A stretch of DNA of 64,000 nt from CAYTXJ01 sp965613025 (GTDB taxonomy: Bacteria; Desulfobacterota; DSM-4660; Desulfatiglandales; JALVMZ01), in assembly GCA_965613025.1 (NCBI GenBank), contig CBFDUE010000003.1:1-64000 (forward strand), in the 5' to 3' direction. The stretch's first letter is position 1. Each line of letters begins with the position of its first letter. The translations under genes were made by a program, and so were the position numbers. Under the pieces are notes generated by a model. It saw only the letters and a program-made list of their open reading frames with translations, was not told the DNA's origin and ran no database searches. Positions 34,918 through 43,198 of this stretch are shown here, one piece after another.

Positions 34918-36087
34918 ATGACAAAGGTTCTTACAGGAATTGAGGTATTAAAAGAAGAAGGAAGGTATATACTTAAGGGTAAAAGGCTGGGGCTTCTGTG
35001 CAATAGTGCCTCATTGGATAGTTCTCTTACACATTCAAAATTTGTGCTAAATTCACTCTTTCCTAACTCTCTTAAGGTCCTGTTTTCTCCCCAACACGGA
35101 ATCTTTTTAACAGAACAGGATAATATGATAGAATCCGTTAATGGATATGATGAAGACCTTAAGATCCCCGTCTTTAGCCTATATTCTAAGACAAGGTCAC
35201 CCACACCTGAAATGCTGGATCTCATTGATTCTCTCATAGTAGATCTTCAAGATGTGGGATGCAGGGTATATACCTTTAGCTCCACCATGCTAAACTGTCT
35301 AAGGGAATGTGCCAAGTTGGGAAAAGAGGTGGTGATTCTTGATAGACCCAACCCTGTGGGAGGTGCCATTGTAGAAGGAAATATCTTAGAAGATAAGATG
35401 AGATCCTTTGTAGGCCCTTTCCCACTTCCCATGAGACATGGGCTTACCATGGCTGAGATGGCCTTGATGTTTAATCAGGAGATGAATATCGGTTGTGAAC
35501 TCAGAATTATCAAGATGAAGGGATGGAATAGAAATATGCTTTGGGAAGACACCGGTCTTTATTGGCTCATGCCTTCACCCAATATGCCTATAGCGAAGAC
35601 AGCGATGGTATACCCTGGTCAGGTTCTATGGGAAGGCACTAATATTTCAGAAGGAAGAGGGACATGCAGGCCTTTTGAGATCTTTGGAAGCCCATATCTG
35701 AATACAAAAATTATAAGGAAAGCACTTCCTCCCTTTAGAGGTTGTGTGCTACAAGAAATCCATTTTAGACCCACATTTAATAAATGGGCAAATGAGCTCT
35801 GCAGGGGATTTTTTATTCATATAACCGATCCCAAACATTTTAGGCCCTTTATGATGACCCTTACCCTTATCCACACTATAATAAGGCTGTTTAAAGAAGA
35901 TTTTTGTTGGAAAGATCCTCCTTATGAATACGAATATAACCAACTACCCATCGATATAATAATAGGTAGTAATAGATTGAGAAAAGATATAGAAAGAGGG
36001 AAAGATCTATCCCTTATAAAGGCTGAAATAGATAGTCAATTAGATCAATACTTAGAATTTAGAAAAAGATACCTCCTTTATGGGTAA
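34918..36087 (+). CDS. DUF1343 protein, NamZ-like exo-N-acetylmuramidase
   Basis: A 389-residue DUF1343 protein. Bacillus NamZ, an exo-lytic N-acetylmuramidase of this family, recycles peptidoglycan. Diagnostic blocks: LLCNSASLD near the start, FSPQHGIF, DLQDVGCRVYTFSSTM, VILDRPNPVGG, MRHGLTMAEMA, MPSPNMP and YPGQVLWEGTNISEGRGT. No signal peptide is visible, so it may act in the cytoplasm on imported muropeptides. It follows the HD-type gene by 6 bases and seems to share the operon, although its link with DIP is not obvious. Confidence 0.88.
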   Translation: MTKVLTGIEVLKEEGRYILKGKRLGLLCNSASLDSSLTHSKFVLNSLFPNSLKVLFSPQHGIFLTEQDNMIESVNGYDEDLKIPVFSLYSKTRSPTPEMLDLIDSLIVDLQDVGCRVYTFSSTMLNCLRECAKLGKEVVILDRPNPVGGAIVEGNILEDKMRSFVGPFPLPMRHGLTMAEMALMFNQEMNIGCELRIIKMKGWNRNMLWEDTGLYWLMPSPNMPIAKTAMVYPGQVLWEGTNISEGRGTCRPFEIFGSPYLNTKIIRKALPPFRGCVLQEIHFRPTFNKWANELCRGFFIHITDPKHFRPFMMTLTLIHTIIRLFKEDFCWKDPPYEYEYNQLPIDIIIGSNRLRKDIERGKDLSLIKAEIDSQLDQYLEFRKRYLLYG

Positions 36088-36112
36088 TTTTTCTATCTAT
36101 ATAAAAAATCAT

Positions 36113-36295
36113 CTATTTTTCTTTGCCTTTTTGTTGGCCGCTGCTTATCCATTTATCAATGGCCTCTTTATCAAATCTCCACACCCTTCCTATTCTAATT
36201 GCTGGGATCTTTCCCTCGGCCGCATACTTACATATGGTGATCTCATGTAGCTTAAGATATTTGGCCAATTCTTTTGTGGTCATTATCTGTGGCAT
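36113..36295 (-). CDS. Excisionase-type helix-turn-helix protein (60 aa)
   Basis: A 60-residue DNA-binding protein of the MerR/excisionase HTH_17 group: MTTKELAKYLKLHEITICKYAAEGKIPAIRIGRVWRFDKEAIDKWI covers nearly the entire protein. AAAAGGAGAATGTC precedes the ATG. No integrase or phage genes are nearby, so it may be a stand-alone regulator of the family often annotated as 'excisionase'. It faces the DUF1343 gene tail to tail. Confidence 0.85.
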   Translation of the reverse strand: MPQIMTTKELAKYLKLHEITICKYAAEGKIPAIRIGRVWRFDKEAIDKWISSGQQKGKEK

Positions 36296-36339
36296 GACAT
36301 TCTCCTTTTTAAAATGAGTAATTTATTCTTTTACTTTTA

Positions 36340-36367
36340 TTTATAATAACAGATTTTGGAAAGTCAA
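36340..36367 (-). promoter_or_regulatory. Candidate promoter of the excisionase-type HTH gene
   Basis: On the minus strand TTGACT (36367-36362), 16-base spacer, TATAAA (36345-36340), 45 bases before the ATG at 36295. Confidence 0.5.
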
Positions 36368-36478
36368 TCAAATACTTTAAAAAGAGGAAAATTTAAATTA
36401 TTTTATGCTACTTAAGATCTAATCTAAAAAATTGATGAACATTTCATAGATTCTTTTGCAAGTTTTCCATATAGATGC

Positions 36479-36642
36479 ATTGACGAGAGCTTTGAATTTT
36501 TCAAAGCTCTCATAAAAAGCTGTAATTTGGGGTTATTTTAAGTTAATTTTTGGGGGTCTGGTCTCCGCCCCAGAGGGTCATCCGACCCGGAGGGGGGTAT
36601 AATCCCCAGCGTGAAAAGGGGTTATACAAAGGTCTCATTGAC
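36479..36642 (+). mobile_element. MITE-like element, copy A (152 bp) with ATTGAC target duplication
   Basis: The element spans 36485-36636. It opens with a perfect 12-bp palindrome (36485-36496 / 36500-36511, GAGAGCTTTGAA) and closes with CAAAGGTCTC, so the ends form 10-bp inverted repeats with one mismatch. ATTGAC is present on both sides (36479-36484, 36637-36642). The centre is GC-rich and unlike the host DNA; it contains a GGGTC/GACCC hairpin. A block of 59 bases (36540-36598) is identical to the inverted copy B. There is no coding capacity for a transposase, so it is non-autonomous. Confidence 0.85.
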
Positions 36643-36695
36643 GTATATATTAAATCTTGTAATAGATAGATGATATATCAGCTCAGGGGGATATC

Positions 36696-38903
36696 TTGAG
36701 GCAATGGATTAAGGGGATAAGGATCGGTCTAAGTGCAAGGAATATATTCTATTATGTATTGATAGGGTTTATTGCAGGGGGTGGCTCTATAGCATTTCAT
36801 TACCTTTGCCAGATAGGTTTCCATTTTTTCTTAGACTATCTTGCAGGCTATCGTCCTCCCCCTCCCTATGGAGAGACCCATCTCTTCTCTCCCACATCCA
36901 CTCCTTTCAGACAATGGATGCTCATAATTGTCCCTGTTCTTGGTGGTATACTCAGTGGATGGCTTGTATATACCTTTGCTCCAGAGGCAGAAGGCCATGG
37001 GACAGACGCTGCAATTGATTCTTTTCATAATAAAGGAGGTTATATAAGGGGAAGGATTCCCATTATAAAGACCATAGCCTCTGCTCTCACACTTACCTCT
37101 GGAGGCTCTGGAGGGAGGGAGGGGCCGATTGCCCAGATTGGAGCAGGTTTTGGATCCTTTCTTGCCACAAAGTTAAAGCTCTCTGAGAGAGATAGAAGAA
37201 TAATGCTTGCAGCCGGACTTGCAGCAGGGGTAGGCAGTATCTTTAGAGCGCCACTTGCAGGAGCACTCTTTGCCGCAGAGGTGCTATATCGTGAACCAGA
37301 ATTTGAATCCGATGTGATTATCCCTGCGGGTATCTCTTCTGTTGTAGCCTATTGTGTATTTTGCCTTAGATTTGGATGGGGTTCGCTTTTTGAATCACCG
37401 GATTTTATGTTTCAAAACCCCTTAGAGTTAGGCCCTTATGTGATCCTTTCTGTGGTGCTTGTGGCAGGAGGATGGCTATATGTTAGGGCATTCTATGGGG
37501 TTCATAACCTTTTTAAAAGGATGGATATCCCAAATCATATAAAGCCCGCAATTGGTGGTCTCATTACAGGTATTATAGGATATTTTTTACCACATACACT
37601 CTCATTCGGCTATGGATATGCTCAGCTTGCCTTAGAAAATCAATTGTCATCCTGGTTTTTATTATCTCTTGCGATAGGTAAGATATTTACAACCTCATTT
37701 TCAATTGGTTCAGGAGGAAGTGGGGGGGTATTTGGCCCTTCCATTGTAATAGGAGGAGCTCTGGGGGGTGTGGTAGGTAGAATATTTCATAATCTGCTCC
37801 CTGACATAGTGGGGCATCCAGGTTCATTTGTAGTTGTGGGGATGGCAGGATTCTTTTCAGCGGTATCTAAGGCGCCCATATCCACAATAATATTTGTAAG
37901 TGAGATGACCAATTCATATCACCTTCTCCTTCCCAGTCTCTTAGTATGCTCCATAGCCTTTTTAATGTCAAAGAGATGGACCATATACATTAAACAGGTT
38001 CCAACAAAGATAGACTCTAATGCACATAGAGGGGAATTTTTCATAGATATATTGGGCACTATCAAGGTAGGAGAATTATTAGATTATGTCAAAAAGGTGG
38101 ATCTCATACCAGAACATATGACCTTTGAGTCATTTAAAAGATATTTCAGCTCTTCTAAGCAGGAGTATTTCCCTGTGGTGGATCAACAAAACAGGCTAAG
38201 AGGTATATTTTCCATAAATGATATAAGGGGAATACTGTTTAATGGCGATATTGATAAGTTGGTAGTAATGAAAGATATTGCAACTCCAGATGTTATAGTG
38301 ACCACTCCATCAGAATACCTGAGTGATGTGCTGAGAAAATTTACGATAAAGAACCTAAATAGTATTCCTGTTGTCAGGGATGAAGATCATTCACAACTCT
38401 TAGGTATGCTTGATAGAAGGGCAGTTATAGAGTTCTACAATAGAAAGATACATGAGATGAAACAGAGGCCAAAGATGATAGGGATAGATATGGGATCAGA
38501 TACAGATATAAGAGGTCTGAGGGAGATGAAGGTGAAAGATGCGATGATAAGGGATGTAAAGACCATAGATGAAGAGCTGTCTTTAAAGGAGATAAGGGAT
38601 ATGTTCTTTACAGGCAGGATAAGAAGTTACCCTATGGTTGATAAAGAGAATACACTTAAAGGAATTATATCATTTTCAGATGTAGAAAGATATATGACAG
38701 GTAATCCAGATGAGATAAAAGCCAGAGATATCGCTACTTCTGATGTGGTAACCGTAATAGAGGATGAGGATCTTCTTTCGGCATTTAATAAGATAATAAG
38801 AAAAGGATTTGCCATACTTCCTGTTGTTGATGATAATAACAGGGTTGTGGGTGTAATAGGTATAAGAGATATAATTAAGAAGCTACATCAGTCTCTATCT
38901 TAG
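36696..38903 (+). CDS. ClC-family chloride channel/transporter with CBS domains
   Basis: A 735-residue ClC protein. The membrane part (about 1-435) has the gating block GGREGP with Glu at 142 and a GSGGSGGVFGPS block. The central GSGIP motif is replaced by GHGTD (about 101-105), as in many CBS-containing bacterial ClCs. About 300 cytoplasmic residues follow with four CBS-like repeats in two pairs (for example EYFPVVDQQNRLRGIFSINDIRG and FAILPVVDDNNRVVGVIGIRDI), which usually sense adenine nucleotides. Start is TTG at 36696. It is transcribed alone, with a MITE-like element at either side. Confidence 0.93.
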   Translation: MRQWIKGIRIGLSARNIFYYVLIGFIAGGGSIAFHYLCQIGFHFFLDYLAGYRPPPPYGETHLFSPTSTPFRQWMLIIVPVLGGILSGWLVYTFAPEAEGHGTDAAIDSFHNKGGYIRGRIPIIKTIASALTLTSGGSGGREGPIAQIGAGFGSFLATKLKLSERDRRIMLAAGLAAGVGSIFRAPLAGALFAAEVLYREPEFESDVIIPAGISSVVAYCVFCLRFGWGSLFESPDFMFQNPLELGPYVILSVVLVAGGWLYVRAFYGVHNLFKRMDIPNHIKPAIGGLITGIIGYFLPHTLSFGYGYAQLALENQLSSWFLLSLAIGKIFTTSFSIGSGGSGGVFGPSIVIGGALGGVVGRIFHNLLPDIVGHPGSFVVVGMAGFFSAVSKAPISTIIFVSEMTNSYHLLLPSLLVCSIAFLMSKRWTIYIKQVPTKIDSNAHRGEFFIDILGTIKVGELLDYVKKVDLIPEHMTFESFKRYFSSSKQEYFPVVDQQNRLRGIFSINDIRGILFNGDIDKLVVMKDIATPDVIVTTPSEYLSDVLRKFTIKNLNSIPVVRDEDHSQLLGMLDRRAVIEFYNRKIHEMKQRPKMIGIDMGSDTDIRGLREMKVKDAMIRDVKTIDEELSLKEIRDMFFTGRIRSYPMVDKENTLKGIISFSDVERYMTGNPDEIKARDIATSDVVTVIEDEDLLSAFNKIIRKGFAILPVVDDNNRVVGVIGIRDIIKKLHQSLS

Positions 38904-39866
38904 ACCCCTGAGTATCTTTTGAGCTTCTAAGGCATCTGGTGTATCAGGGAATCTATTTATGACTTTTTTAAGCAGAATCTTTGCGCTTATCTTATCATCT
39001 AATTTCATAAATGCCCTTGCCTGGCGAATAAATACCCTGGGAATCTTATTGCTTTTGGGATAATCCTTTATAACTTTCTGATACGAAAGAATAGCCTTTT
39101 CAAACTTATTTAGACGAAAATAACACTCTCCCATCCAGAAATAGACATTATCCAAAAGAGAGGATTGGGGATAGGTATCTATAAGTGCCTGAAAACTCTT
39201 TAGTGCCTCTTCATACCTTCCATCTTTAAACAGATTAAGGGATTGTTGATAGAGCTCATCTTCAGTTAAGGAAGCCTTTGCCTGTTTAAGTGATTGAGAA
39301 GTAACTCCTTCTCCCTCCTTTTTCTTCAGTTTCTCTTCCAACTGAGTTAATCTCTTTGATACCTCTAAGATAGCATTCTGTATTACATCCTGTTCACTTA
39401 AGTCCTTTTCTATGGAATGTCTTATAAGTTGCCTATTTTCATCCACTTTCCCTGATAGATCCCTAAGGGAACCCTTTAAGGTATCAATCTCCGAGCTAAG
39501 CTCTGCCTGAGATGAATGGATCTTGCTTAGTCTCTCTTCTAATACATGCTGCATATCTGATCTGTCTTCTTCAATGGCCTTTTCAAGGGTATCTATTTTC
39601 GTTTGAAGGTAGGCAATCTGTTCATTTAATCTCTTGATATCTTGATCATAGGCACATGAAAGACACAGAAGAAGAAATATTAATAATGAGAGCTTTGCAT
39701 AACCCCTTTTTACACTGGGGGTTACACCCCCCTCCGGGTCGGATGACCCTCTGGGGCGGAGACCAGACCCCCAAAAATTAACTTTAAATAACCCATAATT
39801 ACAGCTTCTCTCCGAGAGCTTTGAAAAATTCAAAGCTCTCAATAATATAAGGATTCCCTTTTTCAT
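38895..39866 (-). CDS. cpoB: CpoB/YbgF-like Tol-Pal coordinator with element inserted in its signal peptide
   Basis: About 323 residues. The C-terminal half has TPR/YbgF repeats (LYQQSLNLFKDGRYEEALKSFQ and two more). A coiled coil (about 80-190) precedes it. This is the periplasmic factor that links Tol-Pal to septal wall synthesis. ATG 39866 opens MKKGILIL, then the MITE-like copy B (39688-39840) is read through in frame, adding 53 residues, before LLIFLLLCLSC, the lipobox. Removing the element plus one target copy restores a canonical lipoprotein signal peptide. Whether the present gene still exports its product is uncertain: KRGYAKLS before the hydrophobic core could serve as a new basic region. 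It overlaps the convergent ClC gene by 9 bases. Confidence 0.85.
   Translation of the reverse strand: MKKGILILLRALNFSKLSERSCNYGLFKVNFWGSGLRPRGSSDPEGGVTPSVKRGYAKLSLLIFLLLCLSCAYDQDIKRLNEQIAYLQTKIDTLEKAIEEDRSDMQHVLEERLSKIHSSQAELSSEIDTLKGSLRDLSGKVDENRQLIRHSIEKDLSEQDVIQNAILEVSKRLTQLEEKLKKKEGEGVTSQSLKQAKASLTEDELYQQSLNLFKDGRYEEALKSFQALIDTYPQSSLLDNVYFWMGECYFRLNKFEKAILSYQKVIKDYPKSNKIPRVFIRQARAFMKLDDKISAKILLKKVINRFPDTPDALEAQKILRGLR
39682..39846 (-). mobile_element. MITE-like element, copy B (153 bp) with AATAAT target duplication, inside cpoB
   Basis: The element spans 39688-39840, in opposite orientation to copy A. Its ends are GAGAGCTTTG (39688-39697) and CAAAGCTCTC (39831-39840), a perfect 10-bp inverted pair, with the 27-bp palindrome at 39814-39840. 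AATAAT lies on both sides (39682-39687, 39841-39846). It is one base longer than copy A; element plus duplication add 159 bases (53 codons), so the cpoB frame is kept and no stop arises in that frame. Confidence 0.88.
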
Positions 39867-39911
39867 TATCAATTAATTTTAATGGGGAGAAGAGTTCTCC
39901 CCTTCCTTTTA

Positions 39912-40523
39912 CTATTTTAAGAGCCTAAATTCGTCTCTTCTATTTTTTGCCCATGCCTCTTCATTGTGCCTGGGATCTACAGGCCTTTCCTCACCAAAAC
40001 TTATGGTTCTGATTCTCTTTTCATCAATTCCTAAACGTATCAGATACTTTTTAGCTGCCTGCGCCCTCTTTTCCCCTAATGCCATATTATATTCATTAGT
40101 CCCTCTTTCATCACAATGACCTTCAATGCGTAAGAAGAATTCAGGATGCCTCTTTAACCACTCTGCCTTTTTTCTCAGTATCCTTTTTGCCTCTGGTTTC
40201 AATTCATATTTATCAAAATCAAAATATATCTTTTCATTCATAAACTGTTGCATCTCATCGATTAATCTCTGTCTCTTTTCTAATTCTCTTAGTCTTGCCT
40301 GCCTTTCTGCCTCTGCCTTTTTATATGCCTCGGTTTCACCATAAGGCACCTTTGGTGCGGAAGGAGCGGGGGCGACCTCTTTCTTTTCAACCACTTTTGG
40401 TGGCACAGCCTCAGGAGCCTTCACCTTCTCTTCCACCTTTACCTGTCTTTTGGCGCATGAAATTATCATCATTAAAGAGACAAAAAGCACTAACAGAGTT
40501 AGATGCCCAGATCTTACTTTCAT
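39912..40523 (-). CDS. pal: Peptidoglycan-associated lipoprotein
   Basis: A 203-residue outer-membrane lipoprotein. The signal peptide ends in IISC (lipidated Cys about 23). An Ala/Pro/Lys-rich linker and a helix follow, then the OmpA-like peptidoglycan-binding domain (YFDFDKYELKPEAK ... LRIEGHCDERGTNEYNMALGEKRAQAAKKYL), with the DERG block. It anchors the outer membrane to the wall and interacts with TolB. AAGGAGG precedes the ATG. Order tolQ-tolR-tolA-tolB-pal-cpoB is the conserved one. Confidence 0.96.
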   Translation of the reverse strand: MKVRSGHLTLLVLFVSLMMIISCAKRQVKVEEKVKAPEAVPPKVVEKKEVAPAPSAPKVPYGETEAYKKAEAERQARLRELEKRQRLIDEMQQFMNEKIYFDFDKYELKPEAKRILRKKAEWLKRHPEFFLRIEGHCDERGTNEYNMALGEKRAQAAKKYLIRLGIDEKRIRTISFGEERPVDPRHNEEAWAKNRRDEFRLLK

Positions 40524-40623
40524 ATCAAATGACCTCCTTAAAAATTAATATTAAAGGTTTTCATAACATCTAAGTAAATTCTTTTCAAGAATCAATTTTA
40601 AAAAATAATCTTTATATCTCGTC

Positions 40624-41922
40624 TTAATCAGGACTCCATACAGGTGAACTCTGATCCCCTTTACGATCTATTATCCTGATCTGGTTCTGCCCTCTCATGT
40701 TCATGAGATATATGTCATAATCTCCGCCTCTATTAGAGGAGAACAGGAGATACCTTCCATCAGGAGACCAGTTTGGATCTTCATTATTTCCGCTTTCCTC
40801 AGTAAGTCTCTCCATGCCTGAACCATCTGGATTGATAGTAAAGATATCAAATCTTCCGTTTTCCATTCCCGCATATGCAATGCGATTCAGCCTTGACCAA
40901 CAGGGGGAGGTATTATATTTCCCATGATAGGTGATTCTCTGCATATTACCTGTTGAAAGTTCCAGTACATAGATCTGGGGAGATCCTGACCTATTAGACA
41001 CAAATGCAAGTCTTTTACCGTCAGGTGAAAAAGATGGGGATACATCTATTGCCCAATGTCTGGTGACCCTCTTTAATATCTTTCCATTTAGATCCACTAT
41101 ATATATGTCAGGATTGTCATTTAGACTTAAAGTAATGGCCATTCTTTTACCGTCAGGGTGAAAAGACCCACCTATATTTAGCCCCTTTTTCTGTAGGATC
41201 TTTCTTTTAATTCCTCCTGAGATATCTTGCAGATATAGGATGTGACCATCTTCAGTAAAGGCTGTATAGAGGAATCGTTTTCCATCTGGAAGCCATCTGG
41301 GAAAGAGATGTATGGATCTTTCAAAAGTAAGCTGTCTTATATTGTATCCGTCATAATCAGAGATATAGATCTGTTTTAGCCCGGATGAATTATCCACAAA
41401 GAGAAATCTATGCATAAATATACTGCCTTCCCCTGTAAGAGCCTGCAATATCTGGTTTGATACCTTATGCATGAGCTCTCTTATGCTATTGATCTGTCCC
41501 AGAAATCTCTTATGCATTATCATCTTACCAAGAAAGGTATCAAACAGCCATACCTCTACCTCAATACTCTTCCCTATTGTATATGCTCTGCCATAGAGGA
41601 GTAATTCTGCTCCAATGGAACTCCACGACCTGAATTGTACAATGCCTTTAGAGAAGAAGGGATCTTCCTGGGGTTTAATTAAAAATGCCTTTTTTTCAAT
41701 AGGAAGGAAAAATCCACAGAGATATAGATCATGGGATATAATAGATGGAAGCATGTTTTTTAAATTAATATTCTTCTCTTCTGAAGGCCTTATCTGAAAT
41801 TCAGGTATAGCTATAGCAATCCTCTTTATGGATGGCTCATCAATGTCTATATATATCTTTGCTCTTAATTGCTGGGGTAAAAGAAAATGTAATAAGATTA
41901 CGATAAAAAGATATCTTTTCAT
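40624..41922 (-). CDS. tolB: Tol-Pal system beta-propeller protein TolB
   Basis: A 432-residue periplasmic protein with a signal peptide (YLFIVILLHFLLPQQLRAK). An N-terminal alpha/beta domain is followed by a six-bladed propeller of repeats such as DIYIVDLNGKILKRVT, PSFSPDGKRLAFVSNRSGSPQIYV and PNWSPDGRYLLFSSNRGGDYDIYL. It ends SSPVWSPD, as usual. It binds Pal and transmits the TolA signal. It starts directly after tolA (no gap). Confidence 0.95.
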   Translation of the reverse strand: MKRYLFIVILLHFLLPQQLRAKIYIDIDEPSIKRIAIAIPEFQIRPSEEKNINLKNMLPSIISHDLYLCGFFLPIEKKAFLIKPQEDPFFSKGIVQFRSWSSIGAELLLYGRAYTIGKSIEVEVWLFDTFLGKMIMHKRFLGQINSIRELMHKVSNQILQALTGEGSIFMHRFLFVDNSSGLKQIYISDYDGYNIRQLTFERSIHLFPRWLPDGKRFLYTAFTEDGHILYLQDISGGIKRKILQKKGLNIGGSFHPDGKRMAITLSLNDNPDIYIVDLNGKILKRVTRHWAIDVSPSFSPDGKRLAFVSNRSGSPQIYVLELSTGNMQRITYHGKYNTSPCWSRLNRIAYAGMENGRFDIFTINPDGSGMERLTEESGNNEDPNWSPDGRYLLFSSNRGGDYDIYLMNMRGQNQIRIIDRKGDQSSPVWSPD

Positions 41923-42771
41923 CTATCCTCCTTTAAGTTCGCCTAAGGTAAAACGGATTACTATCTCATCCCACTGTTTGCGATATATGGGAGGGAAAGG
42001 AGGCAGAGGATCTGATCTTTTAATGGCCTTAACTACAGATTCATCAAAAAGGGGATCAGAGCTTCTTTTCCTAAGGCTTATATCCATTATCTTCCCTGCC
42101 CTATTTACCTTTATCTCCACGATAGCCTCTAAATCCTGACTCCTGGCAAGGGATACAGGATATGCCCAGTTTCCCTTTATCTTCTGTTCCACCTTTGCCT
42201 GATACAGGCTTAAGGCTGAGCCCCATAGAGATCCACTTCCACGTAATGTCACATTTGATCCCTCTCCCTGACCCCTTCCAATTCCTCCTCTTTTAACTCT
42301 TTGAACCGCCTGGATAGTGGATTTAGATTCCCTAAGTGCCTTGCCTTCCATATCTTTCTTTTTTATCCTTGAGATGGCCTCTTCAAGTAATTTTGTTGAT
42401 GATTCCCTCTCCAAAGTGGTGGATAAGGTCTTTATTCTTAGCTTAGGAATCCTCCTCTTCTTTTTTTTTATATTCCATATCTCTCTTTCCCCAGGGATTC
42501 CCTTAACTTTGGAGATAGATATTAGATGCTTATTTTTTATATTTTTCTGGCCACTTTCCAACTTATCTGAATCTTTAATATTGTGGGGAAGTTCCAGTAG
42601 ATCCACCTGATAGATCATCACATCCGATAGATTCAACTTTTTTGCGGTGGGAGATAATAAAAATAGGGGTATAATTACCATAATATGAATAAGTATAGAT
42701 AATCCCACCATTGGCTTCCAATTGGGCTCTTTGATACGATCATTTACCAGTTCTTTTATTTCAGTATTCAT
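41923..42771 (-). CDS. tolA: TolA/TonB-type energy transducer
   Basis: A 282-residue inner-membrane protein with one N-terminal transmembrane helix (about 24-40, VGLSILIHIMVIIPLFLL), a Lys/Arg-rich linker, and a C-terminal TonB-like domain (VEQKIKGNWAYPVSLARSQDLEAIVEIKVNRAGKIMDISLRKRSSDPLFDESVVKAIKRSDPLPP cut here into typical TonB_C blocks). Position between tolR and tolB makes it TolA rather than TonB. It spans the periplasm and passes the proton-motive force signal of TolQR to TolB-Pal. Confidence 0.88.
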   Translation of the reverse strand: MNTEIKELVNDRIKEPNWKPMVGLSILIHIMVIIPLFLLSPTAKKLNLSDVMIYQVDLLELPHNIKDSDKLESGQKNIKNKHLISISKVKGIPGEREIWNIKKKKRRIPKLRIKTLSTTLERESSTKLLEEAISRIKKKDMEGKALRESKSTIQAVQRVKRGGIGRGQGEGSNVTLRGSGSLWGSALSLYQAKVEQKIKGNWAYPVSLARSQDLEAIVEIKVNRAGKIMDISLRKRSSDPLFDESVVKAIKRSDPLPPFPPIYRKQWDEIVIRFTLGELKGG

Positions 42772-42781
42772 AATATGGGAA

Positions 42782-43198
42782 TCAGCTTAAAGGCCTTTTT
42801 GATACAGGTTCTGTTATCATGCCTAATCGCTTAATACCTGCCTTTTTTAATTTAGAGATAACCTTAATTACATATCCATAGGGTAGATCCCTATCCGCCT
42901 TAAGCGCTACCTCCTTAGATTCCCTATACTTCATAATCACTCTGATCTTATCCTCTATCTCGTCATAGCCTATGGTATGATCTTCCACATAAATGCTTCT
43001 ATCTTTTGAAATGGTAATAATCAAGGGCTCCTTTCCCCTGTATATCCCTTTAGAAGAGGTCTTGGGGAGATTTACCTCCACGCCTTGCATCATCATGGGT
43101 GCAGTAATCATAAATATGATAAGTAGCACCAGCATCACATCTACCAGAGGGGTGACATTTATATTGGACATAAATCTGTTGGAAGAATCCATTTCCAT
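42782..43198 (-). CDS. tolR: Biopolymer transport protein TolR/ExbD
   Basis: A 138-residue protein with one transmembrane helix carrying the essential Asp (NVTPLVDVMLVLLIIFMITAP, about 14-34; Asp in LVDVML) and a periplasmic domain. It forms the proton channel with TolQ. It follows tolQ with no gap. Motif and context both fit; ExbD is the only alternative family name. Confidence 0.95.
   Translation of the reverse strand: MEMDSSNRFMSNINVTPLVDVMLVLLIIFMITAPMMMQGVEVNLPKTSSKGIYRGKEPLIITISKDRSIYVEDHTIGYDEIEDKIRVIMKYRESKEVALKADRDLPYGYVIKVISKLKKAGIKRLGMITEPVSKRPLS

Larger units (their letters stand above)
36296..36695. other. 400-bp intergenic region between HTH gene and ClC gene
   Basis: The left part holds the candidate minus-strand promoter of the HTH gene. 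From 36368 to 36478 it is AT-rich with nothing recognisable. A full MITE-like element with its target duplications fills 36479-36642. The remaining 53 bases lead to the ClC start, with CAGGGGGAT as ribosome site. Confidence 0.8.

Noticed and set aside
36479..39846. The two inverted elements and the ClC gene as one composite transposon
   Set aside because: Each element has its own target duplication (ATTGAC at copy A, AATAAT at copy B). The outer flanks do not match each other, so the copies inserted independently.
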